A stretch of DNA of 60,920 nucleotides, from contig NZ_MRTH01000043.1 of the NCBI RefSeq assembly GCF_001956045.1, positions 1 to 60,920 of the forward strand. Reading direction: 5' to 3'. Positions 26,018 to 36,324 of this stretch are shown here, one piece after another (the stretch's first letter is position 1; each line of letters begins with the position of its first letter). The notes under the pieces were generated by a model, which did no database searches, was not told the DNA's origin, and was given only the letters and a program-made list of their open reading frames with translations. Both the position numbers and the translations under genes were made by a program. This DNA is from Paenibacillus sp. FSL H7-0331. Its GTDB lineage: Bacteria; Bacillota; Bacilli; Paenibacillales; NBRC-103111.

Positions 26018-28924
26018 ATGTCAATGACACCTGGCGAAACTAAGCGCGGGCCGTGGGAGGCCTACTTTGGTCCCAACCTGGGTTACCTGTATGAACAATA
26101 TGATCAATACGTAATCGATCCTGATTCCGTGGAGGCTACCTTCCGGGAACTGTTCGATCTTTTTGGTGCGCCACCATCTGAGTCTGCATTTCATGCTGAA
26201 CAAGCAAGCGTTCCTTCAAGAGCACCCATGCAGTCGGGCACCTCTCAGGAAGGTCAGTTGGCGTTAATGAGAAAAGTGGTTGCCGCTGACAGACTGGTTT
26301 GGAATATTCGTACCTACGGGCATTTGGCTGCAGATACAGATCCGTTGGGCTTGCGTGCACCGTCGGATACAAGAATTTTGGAATCGGCTACTTATGATTT
26401 GAGCGAAGCGGATTTAAAAGAAATTTCGGCATCCCTGATCTGGGAAAACGCGCAGGGTGCTGTCGTAAGCGGCTTGGATGCGATCCAGCGTCTGCGTGAA
26501 ATTTATACGAAAACGATCGCCTATGAATTCAGTCACGTCCATGAGCAAGAGGAACGGGAATGGCTCAACAAGCAGGTGGAGTCGAATACATGGCCCACGC
26601 CGCTCGCCGTGGAAGAACGCAAGTCGCTTTTAAAGCGATTAATTCAAGTTGAGCAGTTTGAGCATTTCCTGCAAAGGACCTTTGTTGGACAAAAACGTTT
26701 TTCCATAGAGGGTCTGGATGTTCTCGTGCCGGTTGTTGATGAGATTGTCAACCGCTTTACGAAGGATGGAGCCAGCCACATTCTGATGGGAATGGCGCAT
26801 CGCGGCAGATTGAATGTACTTACGCATGTGCTTGGCAAGCCTTATAGCAAGATTTTTTCAGAGTTCCATCATTCACCGAACAAAGATTTAATTCCTTCCG
26901 AGGGCTCTATGGGAATCAATTTTGGCTGGACAGGTGATGTTAAATATCATTTAGGTGCTTATCGTTCGGTTACGGACGGCGAGAAGGGCGAGACCCGCTT
27001 GACGCTGGCGAACAATCCAAGTCATCTGGAATATGTCAATCCGGTTGTTGAGGGCTTTACACGTGCCGCTCAGGATGATCGCAGCTTACCGGGATTCCCT
27101 CAGCAGGATGTTAGCAAAGCGGTTACGGTCTTAATCCATGGCGATGCAGCTTTTCCGGGTGAGGGTGTTGTTGCTGAAACCTTGAACTTCAATAATTTGT
27201 CGGGCTACAGCAACGGGGGCACGATCCACATTATTGCGAACAACCGATTGGGCTTTACGACTGAGAGCTCCGATTCACGTTCGACTCATTATGCCAGTGA
27301 TTTGGCCAAAGGCTTTGAAATGCCGATTGTCCATGTTAATGCTGACGATCCAGAGGCTTGCGTAGCTGCCATTCGATTGGCTAGTGAATACCGTATCCGT
27401 TTCAAAAAGGATTTTCTGATCGATCTGGTGGGATATCGCCGTTATGGACATAACGAAACCGATGATCCGGAAGCGACACAGCCGATTATGTACAATAAAG
27501 TGCATAAACATCCGACTGTAAGTGAAATTTATGCGAATAAGCTGAAAAATGAAGGTGTTGTCGCACAGGATCAGCCGACCCAGATGAAGCAGGATGCGTT
27601 GAAGGTCATGCAGGATGCTTACGACCAAGTGAAGAGCAACGAAGGTAATGGCAAAGAGAACAATTTCAGTGAGCATTTTGGAGATCTGATCGATCCAACG
27701 ACACTTCCGACAGCTGTTCCACTGGAACAATTGCAGGCTATTAACAAGGAGCTATTGAACTTTCCCGCCGACTTTCAGGTGTATCCAAAGCTGCAGCGCA
27801 TATTGGAGCGCCGCGCCAATGCGTTGGAGGCTAACGGAAAGGTCGACTGGGCGCTGGCGGAGACACTGGCTTTTGCCACTATTTTGGCTGAAGGCAAGCC
27901 GATTCGTCTAAGCGGTCAGGATTCTCAACGCGGTACATTTGCCCATCGGCATTTGATGCTGCACAATCCTAATACAGGGCGCACCTATTCACCGTTGCAT
28001 CAGATTCCACAAGCCAAGGCTTCGTTTGCGATTCATAACAGTCCGTTATCCGAAGCATCAGTGCTTGGTTTCGAGTATGGCTACAACGTGTTTTCACCGC
28101 AAACGCTGGTAATCTGGGAAGCGCAGTATGGTGACTTTGCCAACGCGGGTCAAGTTATATTTGACCAGTTCATCTCTGCAGGCCGGATGAAATGGGCGCA
28201 GAAATCAAGCTTGGTTGTGATGCTTCCACACGGCTCCGAAGGTCAAGGACCAGAGCATTCCAGCGCAAGGCTGGAGCGGTTTTTGCAGGCTGCTGCAGAA
28301 GACAACTGGACTGTAGCCAATCTGACCAGCGCGGCTCAATATTTCCATCTGCTCAGACGTCAAGCTGCGATTACCGAAAGCGAATATGCCCGTCCATTGA
28401 TTTTGATGGCTCCCAAAAGTCTGATTCGTAATCAACGCGTGGCCTCGCCAGGCATTGCTTTCAGTGAAGGCTCCTTCCAAAGCGTGCTGGAGCAAACGGG
28501 TCTCGGAGAACAGCCGGATCAGGTGAAGCGTCTGATTTTGTGCAGCGGTAAAGTAGCGATTGATCTGGAGGATGCTGTTGCCGAACAGAAAGATCTGGAA
28601 TGGCTGCATGTAGCTCGTGTCGAACAGCTATATCCATTCCCAAAAGCTGAGTTGTCCGCGATTATCGAGCGTTTTTCCAATCTGGAGGAAATTATCTGGC
28701 TTCAGGAAGAGAACAAGAACATGGGCGCATGGACCTATATGGAGCCGCGTATTCGTGAGCTGCTGCCAGAGGGAGCTAGCTTGCGTCATGTAGGCAGACC
28801 GGAACGGGCTAGTACGGCCAGCGGTTATCAGAATGTTCACAGCTTCGAACAGCAGCGCATCCTTGCTGAAGCGTTGAAGCCGATGGAAGTTAATAAAGAA
28901 ATGATCGCGGTATTAGGCGAATAA
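26018..28924 (+). CDS. odhA: 2-oxoglutarate dehydrogenase E1 component
   Basis: 968 residues, the usual size. It catalyses thiamine-diphosphate-dependent decarboxylation of 2-oxoglutarate and transfers the succinyl group to the lipoyl arm of E2, in the TCA cycle. Landmarks: an N-terminal helical segment that binds partner subunits (LYEQYDQYVIDPDSV); MGMAHRGRLNVL; VIHGDAAFPGEGVVAE and NNRLGFTT of the ThDP-binding half; GHNETDDPEATQP; and the transketolase-like C-terminal half with LPHGSEGQGPEHSSARLERF. The start is ATG (26018) after GTGGAGAG. It is 78 bases upstream of odhB; E3 is not in the window. Confidence 0.97.
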   Translation: MSMTPGETKRGPWEAYFGPNLGYLYEQYDQYVIDPDSVEATFRELFDLFGAPPSESAFHAEQASVPSRAPMQSGTSQEGQLALMRKVVAADRLVWNIRTYGHLAADTDPLGLRAPSDTRILESATYDLSEADLKEISASLIWENAQGAVVSGLDAIQRLREIYTKTIAYEFSHVHEQEEREWLNKQVESNTWPTPLAVEERKSLLKRLIQVEQFEHFLQRTFVGQKRFSIEGLDVLVPVVDEIVNRFTKDGASHILMGMAHRGRLNVLTHVLGKPYSKIFSEFHHSPNKDLIPSEGSMGINFGWTGDVKYHLGAYRSVTDGEKGETRLTLANNPSHLEYVNPVVEGFTRAAQDDRSLPGFPQQDVSKAVTVLIHGDAAFPGEGVVAETLNFNNLSGYSNGGTIHIIANNRLGFTTESSDSRSTHYASDLAKGFEMPIVHVNADDPEACVAAIRLASEYRIRFKKDFLIDLVGYRRYGHNETDDPEATQPIMYNKVHKHPTVSEIYANKLKNEGVVAQDQPTQMKQDALKVMQDAYDQVKSNEGNGKENNFSEHFGDLIDPTTLPTAVPLEQLQAINKELLNFPADFQVYPKLQRILERRANALEANGKVDWALAETLAFATILAEGKPIRLSGQDSQRGTFAHRHLMLHNPNTGRTYSPLHQIPQAKASFAIHNSPLSEASVLGFEYGYNVFSPQTLVIWEAQYGDFANAGQVIFDQFISAGRMKWAQKSSLVVMLPHGSEGQGPEHSSARLERFLQAAAEDNWTVANLTSAAQYFHLLRRQAAITESEYARPLILMAPKSLIRNQRVASPGIAFSEGSFQSVLEQTGLGEQPDQVKRLILCSGKVAIDLEDAVAEQKDLEWLHVARVEQLYPFPKAELSAIIERFSNLEEIIWLQEENKNMGAWTYMEPRIRELLPEGASLRHVGRPERASTASGYQNVHSFEQQRILAEALKPMEVNKEMIAVLGE

Positions 28925-29002
28925 ATAAGCGGAGTAGCCGCGGGATTCAGCATGATAGATGAATCAGAATAGGTACAACAAATACGGGAGGCGCTAGCTG
29001 CA

Positions 29003-30322
29003 ATGGATATTAAAATACCGGAACTGGGAGAATCCATCACGGAAGGAACAATCTCTTCCTGGATGAAAAAAGAAGGGGATTCCGTTAAATTCGGCGATTT
29101 GCTGCTTGAATTGGAAACCGATAAAGTAAATTTGGAGATCAATGCTGAGTCTGATGGCGTTTTGTCAAAAATTAACAGACAAGCCGGTGAAACAGTACAG
29201 GTTGGCGAGAGCGTTGGTGTCATCAGCGCAGGCCAGGCAGCAGACGCACAGTCACCTCCGGCACAACAACCAGCGGCTACTACACCATCCCAGTCAGCTC
29301 CGAATGAAGCTGTCCAAGCCTCAGCAGGCGCAGGTACAGTGAATAAGGAAGCAGCTGACTCCAATGGTACTTCCACCGAAGAGGAAGGTCCTTACACTGC
29401 TTCTCCATCCGTGCGTAAGCTGGCGAGAGAACGGGGAATCGATCTGAACCAAGTGCGCTCTGCTGGTGGAATTGACGCCAATCGGGTTTCACGCAGTGAC
29501 ATCGAAGCCTACTCCTCTACGGGATCATCAGCAGGCAGTGCATCGCCAGCTGCTGCACAGCGACCACCGGTACAGGCTGAGAAGCGTGCTGTTGTTGAAA
29601 ACGCAGCTGTGGATGCCTCGAAACCGACTGAACGGAAGAAAATGTCCAGACGTCGGGTGACAATCGCCAATCGATTAGTAGAAGCACAGCGTACTGCTGC
29701 CATGTTGACCACGTTTAACGAAGTCGATATGACGGCAATCATGGATGTCCGTAAGCGCCGCAAGCAATCGTTCCAGGAGAAGAATAACGTAGGTCTCGGT
29801 TTTATGTCGTTCTTCACCAAAGCGGTTGTGGGTGCGTTAAAAGCTTTCCCTCTATTGAATGCAGAGATCGAAGGGGAAGAGATTCTCGTTAAAAAATATT
29901 ATGATATCGGAATCGCGGTAGGAGCGAAGGAAGGTCTGGTCGTTCCGGTAGTACGTGACGCGGATCGACTGAGCTTTGCCGAGATTGAACGCAATATCGG
30001 TGAGCTGGCTGTTAAAGCACGTGATAACAAGCTATCGCTGGCTGACTTGCAGGGCGGTACGTTCACAATCACAAACGGAGGCGTGTTCGGTTCGCTTCTG
30101 TCGACACCGATTTTGAATACACCACAGGTCGGTATTCTGGGTATGCATACGATCCAGCGGCGTCCTGTAGCAGTTGGCGTAGATGGAATCGAGAACCGTC
30201 CGATGATGTATTTGGCGCTTTCTTACGATCACCGAATCGTTGACGGCAGTGAAGCAGTACGTTTCCTGGTGACGATCAAGCAGCTGCTTGAGGATCCGGA
30301 AGCACTACTGCTGGAAGGCTAA
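29003..30322 (+). CDS. odhB: 2-oxoglutarate dehydrogenase E2 component, dihydrolipoyllysine succinyltransferase
   Basis: 439 residues in the standard order. Lipoyl domain at 1-78 with the lipoylated K41 in [11 protein letters not shown]; an Ala/Pro/Ser-rich linker; the peripheral subunit-binding domain at about 130-170 ([26 protein letters not shown]); a second flexible linker; and the acyltransferase domain with the catalytic motif [10 protein letters not shown]. It passes succinyl from lipoyl to CoA. It is the second gene of the odhAB operon, followed by a strong terminator. A GGGAGG site precedes the ATG. Confidence 0.97.
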   Translation: MDIKIPELGESITEGTISSWMKKEGDSVKFGDLLLELETDKVNLEINAESDGVLSKINRQAGETVQVGESVGVISAGQAADAQSPPAQQPAATTPSQSAPNEAVQASAGAGTVNKEAADSNGTSTEEEGPYTASPSVRKLARERGIDLNQVRSAGGIDANRVSRSDIEAYSSTGSSAGSASPAAAQRPPVQAEKRAVVENAAVDASKPTERKKMSRRRVTIANRLVEAQRTAAMLTTFNEVDMTAIMDVRKRRKQSFQEKNNVGLGFMSFFTKAVVGALKAFPLLNAEIEGEEILVKKYYDIGIAVGAKEGLVVPVVRDADRLSFAEIERNIGELAVKARDNKLSLADLQGGTFTITNGGVFGSLLSTPILNTPQVGILGMHTIQRRPVAVGVDGIENRPMMYLALSYDHRIVDGSEAVRFLVTIKQLLEDPEALLLEG

Positions 30323-30355
30323 GCCGGCTTCAGGCAAGTCATTCATAATATGAAC

Positions 30356-30393
30356 AAAAACCGTTTAGAGGCGCAGCGCTCTGAACGGTTTTT
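30356..30393 (+). terminator. Terminator of odhAB
   Basis: AAAAACCGTT pairs with AACGGTTTTT around an inner AGAG/CTCT and CGC/GCG stem, ending in a T run. Confidence 0.9.
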
Positions 30394-30465
30394 GTGTTTT
30401 CAGGGTTTTCATGGACAAGCTCATAGGCATAGTTACATTCCATGGCATGTCCACTATTTCTCTGT

Positions 30466-30890
30466 TTATTTTTGTACCGGAGCCCGCACCTTTAAGGTCA
30501 CTTCGATGTTGCCGCGGGTCGCTTTGGAGTACGGACACACCTTGTGGGCCGCCTCCGCAAGCTCCATGACCTGGGCTTCTTCAAGACTTGAGACGGTAAC
30601 CTCCATCTCTACAGATAAATGGTATTGTGTGCCTTCGCTATGAAGTGTGACATGTGCGGTAACCTGTGAGTTGGAAGTGTCGATGCTTTTGCTTTTGGCG
30701 ATGCTCTTAAGAGCGCTGTGAAAACATGCGGCATAAGCCGCTCCAAATAGCTGCTCAGGGTTCGTTCCTGCCGCCTCGCCCTCATTAGGTGTACCGACCT
30801 TTAGATCGAATTGACCGTCTGACGTACGAACAAAGCCGTTTCTTCCGCCATGTGATGTGACATGAGCCGTATACGTTGATCCCATCATGA
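30466..30890 (-). CDS. Ohr-type organic hydroperoxide resistance protein
   Basis: About 141 residues from the ATG at 30890, which has AAAGGAG upstream. OsmC/Ohr fold with both redox cysteines visible: YAACFHSAL and VCPYSKATRGN, plus TNPEQLFGAAYA. It is a cytosolic thiol peroxidase that reduces organic and lipid hydroperoxides using dihydrolipoamide. The lipoyl enzymes of odhAB are the upstream convergent neighbours, a fitting but possibly accidental association. No OhrR repressor gene is nearby. Confidence 0.92.
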
Positions 30891-31078
30891 TCTCTCCTTT
30901 CATCGTTTCGAACAATCCTTAGTAGCGTGTCCCAATCATTTTACCTTGCATGGTATACATACCCTTTGGCCCAAGGAATGAACCGCGGCTGAAGATACAA
31001 TGTTGGCAGGTGTCGCACCGTTTACATGGTTATGTTATGATGAAAGCGTTTGAATGACTTGAGGGAGGAAATCGTTGA

Positions 31079-31906
31079 ATGTCATACTTATCCGTAAGTA
31101 CATGGAGTTTGCACCGTCTGCTGGGCCCGCTTCGTTGGACCGTTTGGGATGCTGAGAAAGGTACACATCAGATCAAGGAACAGGAGCAGCCGCAAGTTTT
31201 GAGTTTGCTTGAATTACCTGCAGAAGCCGCACAACGGGGATACCAAGCCCTGGAAGTATGTCATTTTCATTTTCCTTCGACGGAGCCCGATTATTTGGCA
31301 ACCTTGCGTCAAGCTTTTATCACGGCTGGGTTATCGTTTGATACCTTGTTGTTGGATTACGGGGATTTAACTGCACAGGATGAAACGCGACGGGAAGCTG
31401 ATTTTAATTTGATACGCAATTGGATCGATATCGCAGCGGGTGCCGGGGCGAAGCAAATCCGTGTAATTGCCGGTGAAGCTATGCCTACAGACGAAGAAGC
31501 GATTCGGCAGTCAGCAGCCTCACTTCTGGAGTTGGCAGAGTACGCAGCAGGCCAAGGGGTATGTGTCGTTACTGAAAATTTTCGTTCGCTGACCTCAACG
31601 GGGGCCAGCTGCACGCGGCTTCTTGATCATACTGGTGATCAGGTTGGGATGATTACGGATTTCGGAAATTTCAATCCGCCGACCAAATATGATGAGTTTG
31701 GTATGATCCTGCCGTATAGCGTTTCGGTCCATGCTAAAGCCCATTATGATGAACATGGCATGCCGGATGAGGCAGAGTTTCACAGCTGTCTGGAAACGGT
31801 ACGAGCAGCAGGCTGCAACTGTGCGATCGTTCTAATTTATGACGGTCCTGGCGATATGTGGGAAGGACTGGAGCGAATTCGACGCATTGTAGAGCCATAC
31901 CTGTAA
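31079..31906 (+). CDS. Sugar phosphate isomerase/epimerase-like TIM-barrel protein
   Basis: 275 residues of the xylose-isomerase-like AP-endonuclease-2 superfamily. Likely metal-binding positions are on strand ends: VTENFRSL (glutamate), ITDFGNFN (aspartate), VHAKAHYDEHG (histidines) and a C-terminal acidic residue. Substrate cannot be read from the sequence. The start ATG follows GGGAGGAAA. It is a single gene between Ohr and the aldo/keto reductase, both linked to carbonyl or oxidant metabolism. Confidence 0.85.
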   Translation: MSYLSVSTWSLHRLLGPLRWTVWDAEKGTHQIKEQEQPQVLSLLELPAEAAQRGYQALEVCHFHFPSTEPDYLATLRQAFITAGLSFDTLLLDYGDLTAQDETRREADFNLIRNWIDIAAGAGAKQIRVIAGEAMPTDEEAIRQSAASLLELAEYAAGQGVCVVTENFRSLTSTGASCTRLLDHTGDQVGMITDFGNFNPPTKYDEFGMILPYSVSVHAKAHYDEHGMPDEAEFHSCLETVRAAGCNCAIVLIYDGPGDMWEGLERIRRIVEPYL

Positions 31907-31962
31907 CCCTTAACGGGGGCATACTTACCCAGACATTACTAGGTTAATCCATTGTAAGCCCT

Positions 31963-31990
31963 TTCGCAAATCATAAAACCTTTCTATAAT
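31963..31990 (+). promoter_or_regulatory. Candidate promoter of the aldo/keto reductase gene
   Basis: TTCGCA (31963-31968) and TATAAT (31985-31990) with a 16-base spacer, about 95 bases before the start codon. Confidence 0.4.
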
Positions 31991-32083
31991 GGACATAACG
32001 TCGCTTATGAAAATCGTTTGCTGCATACTCGAAAATTGCCATGCTCAGTTTTGATAAAGCAACACTCTAAGGAGGAATTATGA

Positions 32084-33103
32084 ATGAATGTGCGTTCATT
32101 GGGTAAAACCGGTTTACGGGTTAGTGAATTATGCTTGGGCTCGATGACCTTTGGAGCTGCAGCGAGTCAGGAAGAAAGTTTTCGAATGATGGACCGTTTT
32201 GCTGAGGTAGGCGGTAATTTTATCGATACAGCCAATGTGTACTCGCAGGGTGCTTCGGAGGAGATTGTCGGTAAATGGCTGTACAGCCAAAAACGCGATG
32301 ATTACGTAATTGCGACCAAGGTTCGTTTTCCAATGGGAGAGGGTCACAACGAGAACGGGCTTAGCCGTAAGCATATACTAGCCTCTGTAGAGGATAGCCT
32401 AAGACGTTTGGGTACGGACTACATTGATTTATACCAGATTCATGCCTGGGATTTGTTAACTCCACTTGAGGAAACCTTGAGTACGCTGAATGATTTGGTT
32501 CGCAAAGGAGTAGTTCGCTATATCGGGGCCAGTAACCTACGGGCGTGGCAGCTGCAAAAGGCAATCTATACGAGCCGCCAGAACGGCTGGGAAACTTTTG
32601 TCAGCCTTCAGCCACAGTACAATCTGCTCTGCCGTGCAACGGAGTATGAGCTGCTGCCGCTATGTGCGAATGAGGGTATTGGTGTGATCCCTTGGAGTCC
32701 GCTTCGTGGGGGTTGGCTCAGTGGCAAGTTTCGTCGTGGACAACAGCCTCAGGAAAATACCCGTGTAGGAACCAACAAGGAAGTATGGGATCGTTATAAT
32801 AACGAATTTACATGGAATATTATCGACACCCTGCATGCAATTGCTGAGGAAGCAGATAAATCTCCTGCTCAGGTTGCGCTGAACTGGATGCTTAGCCGCA
32901 ATGTCATTACAGCACCAATTATTGGTGCACGGAATGTGGAGCAGCTGGATGATAATCTGGGCGGCAGCGGCTGGTATTTAACGGAAGAGCAGATCACTCG
33001 TTTGGATGATGTCAGTGAACTACCTGTCAGCTATCCATACGATTTGGCTGCCGAGAACCAACAAAGAAGAGGCCGTGCACCGATAGTTACCCGATTAAGC
33101 TAA
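32084..33103 (+). CDS. Aldo/keto reductase
   Basis: 339 residues, (beta/alpha)8 barrel. The catalytic tetrad is visible: Asp and Tyr in [11 protein letters not shown], Lys in VIATKVRFP, His in DLYQIHAWD. The NADPH-binding end has [16 protein letters not shown]. It reduces aldehydes or ketones, or oxidises alcohols, in the cytosol; substrate unknown. Sequence style is close to the YhdN/YajO group of AKRs. Strong AAGGAGG site; terminator downstream. Confidence 0.93.
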   Translation: MNVRSLGKTGLRVSELCLGSMTFGAAASQEESFRMMDRFAEVGGNFIDTANVYSQGASEEIVGKWLYSQKRDDYVIATKVRFPMGEGHNENGLSRKHILASVEDSLRRLGTDYIDLYQIHAWDLLTPLEETLSTLNDLVRKGVVRYIGASNLRAWQLQKAIYTSRQNGWETFVSLQPQYNLLCRATEYELLPLCANEGIGVIPWSPLRGGWLSGKFRRGQQPQENTRVGTNKEVWDRYNNEFTWNIIDTLHAIAEEADKSPAQVALNWMLSRNVITAPIIGARNVEQLDDNLGGSGWYLTEEQITRLDDVSELPVSYPYDLAAENQQRRGRAPIVTRLS

Positions 33104-33205
33104 TAGAGGATACTTAATGGATATGGTAATTTGGTAACGGCATCCTCTGCCTATGGATGGATAACTCCGATCCAATAGTTCTTGATATCGATAGGCAAAT
33201 GAATG

Positions 33206-33250
33206 ACAAGCTTTCCTGAGCCTCGGCAGAAGGAAAGCTTGTTTGCTTTC
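33206..33250 (+). terminator. Terminator after the aldo/keto reductase gene
   Basis: ACAAGCTTTCCT pairs with AGGAAAGCTTGT across a 13-base loop; TTGCTTTCTT follows. The remainder of the 307-base spacer 33104-33410 shows no supported gene. Confidence 0.8.
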
Positions 33251-33410
33251 TTGATCTATGAGATAGGGTTACTGAACCTTATGATCGCTATACACAAAGG
33301 TTTACACACCCGGATAAGAGTGCTACCATTTACTTTGTTAATTATTAATGAAGCGTTTCATTGTATCCTTAGATGGGCTAGACTTCATAAGATCGGGCAT
33401 TAAGGAGTGA

Positions 33411-34625
33411 ATGCAAGTGGAAATGTGGAAACGGAATTTATGGCTTCTGTGGGTCGGGTGCTTTATTACATCGGCCAGTTTTTCGATGGTGATTCCTTTC
33501 TTGCCTCTGTTCCTGCTTCATATTGGTGTTCAGGATCATATTGAAATGTGGTCAGGGCTCATATTCAGTTCTGCTTTTTTGGCAGGTGCTATTGCTTCAC
33601 CCTTCTGGGGGGCGATGGGTGACAAGTACGGACGTAAGCCGATGATTGTACGTGCCGGTATTGTGCTTTGTGTGATTTATTTGCTGACTTCGTTGGTAAC
33701 GAACCCCTATGAATTACTGGGACTTCGTATTTTGCAGGGGCTGCTCAGCGGGTTTATTCCGGGTGCGATTGCTCTGATCGGAACAAACACGCCGGAAGAC
33801 AAGGTAGGCTATGCGATGGCCACCATATCCACCTCAACGGCTACAGGCGGTATCATTGGGCCCTTGTTGGGCGGTGTGATTGCCAATTTGTTTGATAGCC
33901 GCGTAGCTTTCGCAAGTGCTGGTGTGCTGGTGCTGATGAGCGCCTTGCTGGTATTGCTTTGGGTAAAGGAAGAAAAGGTGGTACGAAGCAAGGAGCGCAG
34001 CTCGATAACCGGGTCCATGCGCATGGCTGTACAGAACCGACCGTTCCTGACCTTGCTTGGCATAACGCTGATTACCCAGTTTTCCATAATGACGATTGAA
34101 CCTGTGCTGCCATTGTACATCGTACAGATCGGCGGGTCTGTGAAAAATGCATCGCTAATGGCGGGAATTGTTTTCTCGCTGGTGGGTATTGCGGGTATCC
34201 TGTTTGCTTCGCGATGGGGCAAGCTGGCAGACAAAGTGGGTTTCCATAAAGTGTTGATTATTGGTCTGATCGCCGGTGGATTAGGCAATCTGGCGCAAGT
34301 TCTGTTTCATGGAATTTGGGGCTTCTCGATTATTCGCTTTGTGTATGGGGCCTTTTTCTGTGCGGTGTTCCCGGCATTGAATGGACTGGTTATCCGGACA
34401 ACACCTGCAGACTTTCGTGGGCGGGCGTTTGGGCTTAATCAGACGGCAAGTATGCTGGGAGGCATGCTGGGGCCGCTCGTAGGGGGGTATATAAGCGGCA
34501 TCTTCTCGATACACAGTGTATTTTGGGTGACGGGTCTGCTGCTGCTTTGTTCAGCTGGTGCTGCGGTATGGTCGCAAAATAAATCAACAGCCGCACACTC
34601 CCAGGGAGCTTCAGGGAGCCTGTAA
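33411..34625 (+). CDS. MFS transporter, probable drug efflux pump
   Basis: 404 residues with 12 hydrophobic helices in two halves. The loop 2-3 signature GAMGDKYGRKPMI (motif A) is present, and motif C-like glycine-rich ATGGIIGPLLGG in helix 5 marks antiporters. It should export small molecules in exchange for protons across the cytoplasmic membrane. The ATG at 33411 lies only 3 bases from GGAG; the GTG at 33417 has better spacing and may be the real start. The gene ends 3 bases from the stop of the convergent next gene. Confidence 0.9.
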   Translation: MQVEMWKRNLWLLWVGCFITSASFSMVIPFLPLFLLHIGVQDHIEMWSGLIFSSAFLAGAIASPFWGAMGDKYGRKPMIVRAGIVLCVIYLLTSLVTNPYELLGLRILQGLLSGFIPGAIALIGTNTPEDKVGYAMATISTSTATGGIIGPLLGGVIANLFDSRVAFASAGVLVLMSALLVLLWVKEEKVVRSKERSSITGSMRMAVQNRPFLTLLGITLITQFSIMTIEPVLPLYIVQIGGSVKNASLMAGIVFSLVGIAGILFASRWGKLADKVGFHKVLIIGLIAGGLGNLAQVLFHGIWGFSIIRFVYGAFFCAVFPALNGLVIRTTPADFRGRAFGLNQTASMLGGMLGPLVGGYISGIFSIHSVFWVTGLLLLCSAGAAVWSQNKSTAAHSQGASGSL

Positions 34626-34628
34626 TAG

Positions 34629-35144
34629 TTAAAGAAATGATTGCAGGCGGCTGCGGAGAGTAGACGGTAGCGGTTCATCCAGCAGGCTGTGCACGATTTC
34701 GCGATTCGCACCTTTTTCAGTTATATAGCTGAATAGCAGCTCGGCTTTAGAATCGCGTTTCATCAAGGTGTAGGCTGCTGCCCAGATTTCGGGGCTTCCC
34801 ATGTTGAGGCTTTGCCAGGTGCTTGCAACCCAAGTCGGCAGCTGACATATTCCTGATTCACTGTGAATGGCATAGCGGCCTATGATATCGACAGGCAGAT
34901 CGTTATCCTCTACAGACAACCGGTAGCTGCTGGCAAACGGATAATCACCGCTTGGCAAGCTAATAAAGTCGATGTCCTGCAAGGCTTGAGCGACAGCTTC
35001 ATAGGAAGCCTCCGTCGTTAAGTCCCAGTCTCTGACTCGTTCCGTAAGTCCCAGAGCGTATAACAAACCGCTTCCGCCTGTTGCATAGGTAATTCCAGCT
35101 GCATCAAACCGCTGTGTGATTTGCTGAACAGATGCTAGATTCAT
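34629..35144 (-). CDS. Nucleotidyltransferase-like protein
   Basis: 171 residues. The pattern ATGGSGLLYALGLTERVRDWDL resembles the GS-x(n)-DxD/E core of the nucleotidyltransferase superfamily, with RDWDL as the metal site and PVDIIG as the third acidic position. It lacks other domains and could be a minimal nucleotidyltransferase or an inactive relative. No toxin-antitoxin partner is adjacent. Function unknown; the fold call is from the motif. Confidence 0.7.
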   Translation of the reverse strand: MNLASVQQITQRFDAAGITYATGGSGLLYALGLTERVRDWDLTTEASYEAVAQALQDIDFISLPSGDYPFASSYRLSVEDNDLPVDIIGRYAIHSESGICQLPTWVASTWQSLNMGSPEIWAAAYTLMKRDSKAELLFSYITEKGANREIVHSLLDEPLPSTLRSRLQSFL

Positions 35145-35219
35145 TGTTCAATTGACTCCTATCTCATATCTCATATTTGTATGTTCACAGTCTATAGATT
35201 CTATGATACCTTGATAATC

Positions 35220-35276
35220 ATAACAGCCAAGCAGCCTCAAAGCCACTCAGGTGGTAGGGAGACGCTTGGCTGTTAT
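35220..35276 (-). terminator. Long hairpin downstream of the dienelactone hydrolase gene
   Basis: ATAACAGCCAAGC (35220-35232) pairs perfectly with GCTTGGCTGTTAT (35264-35276), with a small inner hairpin CCAC/GTGG. There is no strong T run on either side. Confidence 0.6.
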
Positions 35277-35280
35277 CATT

Positions 35281-36111
35281 TTATTCAAGAGTGGTGAGAT
35301 GCTCCCGCATAAAGGTCAATGTCTTGGCAAACGAGTCCTGAGCCGGCTCGGCTCGGTAAGAGGCGCGTGTGTCATTGGCAAATGCATGCGGAGCGCCTTC
35401 ATAGATCCGATAGTCAAATGCCTTGCCCTGCTGTTTCATCGCTTCAGCAAAGGCCGGAACCTGGTCGGTGATACGAGTATCTAATTCACCGAAGAAACCG
35501 AGCACAGGGCAGTTCAGCTGTGCAACCTGCTCCGCCTGCGGCAGGTTGCCGTAGAACACGACCGCGCCGCGCAGCTCGGCGTCGCGCGTGGCCAACTGGG
35601 CGGATAACATCCCGCCCAGGCAATAACCCACCGCGGCGACTGGACGCCGCCGCGACCCACTCTCGTACTCGCGCAGAAAGCCTGCGCTTGCCTCGAGCAC
35701 AGCCACATACGCAGCCGCCTTCGTACCGGCAGCGAAGATCAGCTCCAGCGTCTCGCCGATGGCTTGACCCTGCGCCTCGGGCAGAGCGTGAAGCGCCGCA
35801 TCTCGCGCTTGTGGGTCACGCCATGCTGCCGGGGGCAGTGTATCGAGAAACCGCTTCGCGTCCTCGATACGCTGCTCCTGCAGCTGGGGCGGTTTGCCGC
35901 CGGCCTGGTGAAACAGGTCTGACGCAAATGCGATAAAGCCGGCCTGCGCGAACCGGCTCGTTAAATCCTGGATATGGGGGTCGACACCCCATATTTCCTG
36001 AATAACCAGGACCGCAGGCTTCGCAAGCGGTGCCGGACCTTCAGGAAGCACCAGATAACCCGAATATTGCTGATGATCACCATACTGTACCCATTCACCC
36101 TGCAGACCCAT
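35281..36111 (-). CDS. Dienelactone hydrolase family protein
   Basis: About 276 residues from the ATG at 36111; AGAGGAG is 11 bases upstream, while the longer frame to 36219 has no site. The alpha/beta hydrolase has the dienelactone-hydrolase triad: the nucleophile Cys in GYCLGGML, Asp in FFGELDTRI, His in GAPHAFAND. It hydrolyses ester or lactone bonds; substrate unknown. The middle part (about 35520-35960) is much more GC-rich than its surroundings and encodes alanine-rich helices (RDAALHALPEAQGQAIGETL), an insertion compared with shorter family members. Confidence 0.88.
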   Translation of the reverse strand: MGLQGEWVQYGDHQQYSGYLVLPEGPAPLAKPAVLVIQEIWGVDPHIQDLTSRFAQAGFIAFASDLFHQAGGKPPQLQEQRIEDAKRFLDTLPPAAWRDPQARDAALHALPEAQGQAIGETLELIFAAGTKAAAYVAVLEASAGFLREYESGSRRRPVAAVGYCLGGMLSAQLATRDAELRGAVVFYGNLPQAEQVAQLNCPVLGFFGELDTRITDQVPAFAEAMKQQGKAFDYRIYEGAPHAFANDTRASYRAEPAQDSFAKTLTFMREHLTTLE

Positions 36112-36324
36112 ACGCGTACACACTCCTCTTTTGAGTTGGTAATGGACGGCGTTGCGGCCGCCTTTACCTTCAGAATAAGCGAGTAGGGCTGGGAATACAA
36201 GCCATCGATTGTTAAACAATTTTGATGCATCGTTTGAAATGGGGAGCCATTAGGGTAAGAAATATAAGCAGGTATGCCGCATATCAGCATACCGTGCCAA
36301 TCCTAATGACCGGAGGTACAGAGA

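Noticed and set aside
33203..33403. Plus-strand frame of 66 codons before the MFS gene
   Set aside because: It begins inside the terminator hairpin of the aldo/keto reductase gene and has no ribosome binding site.
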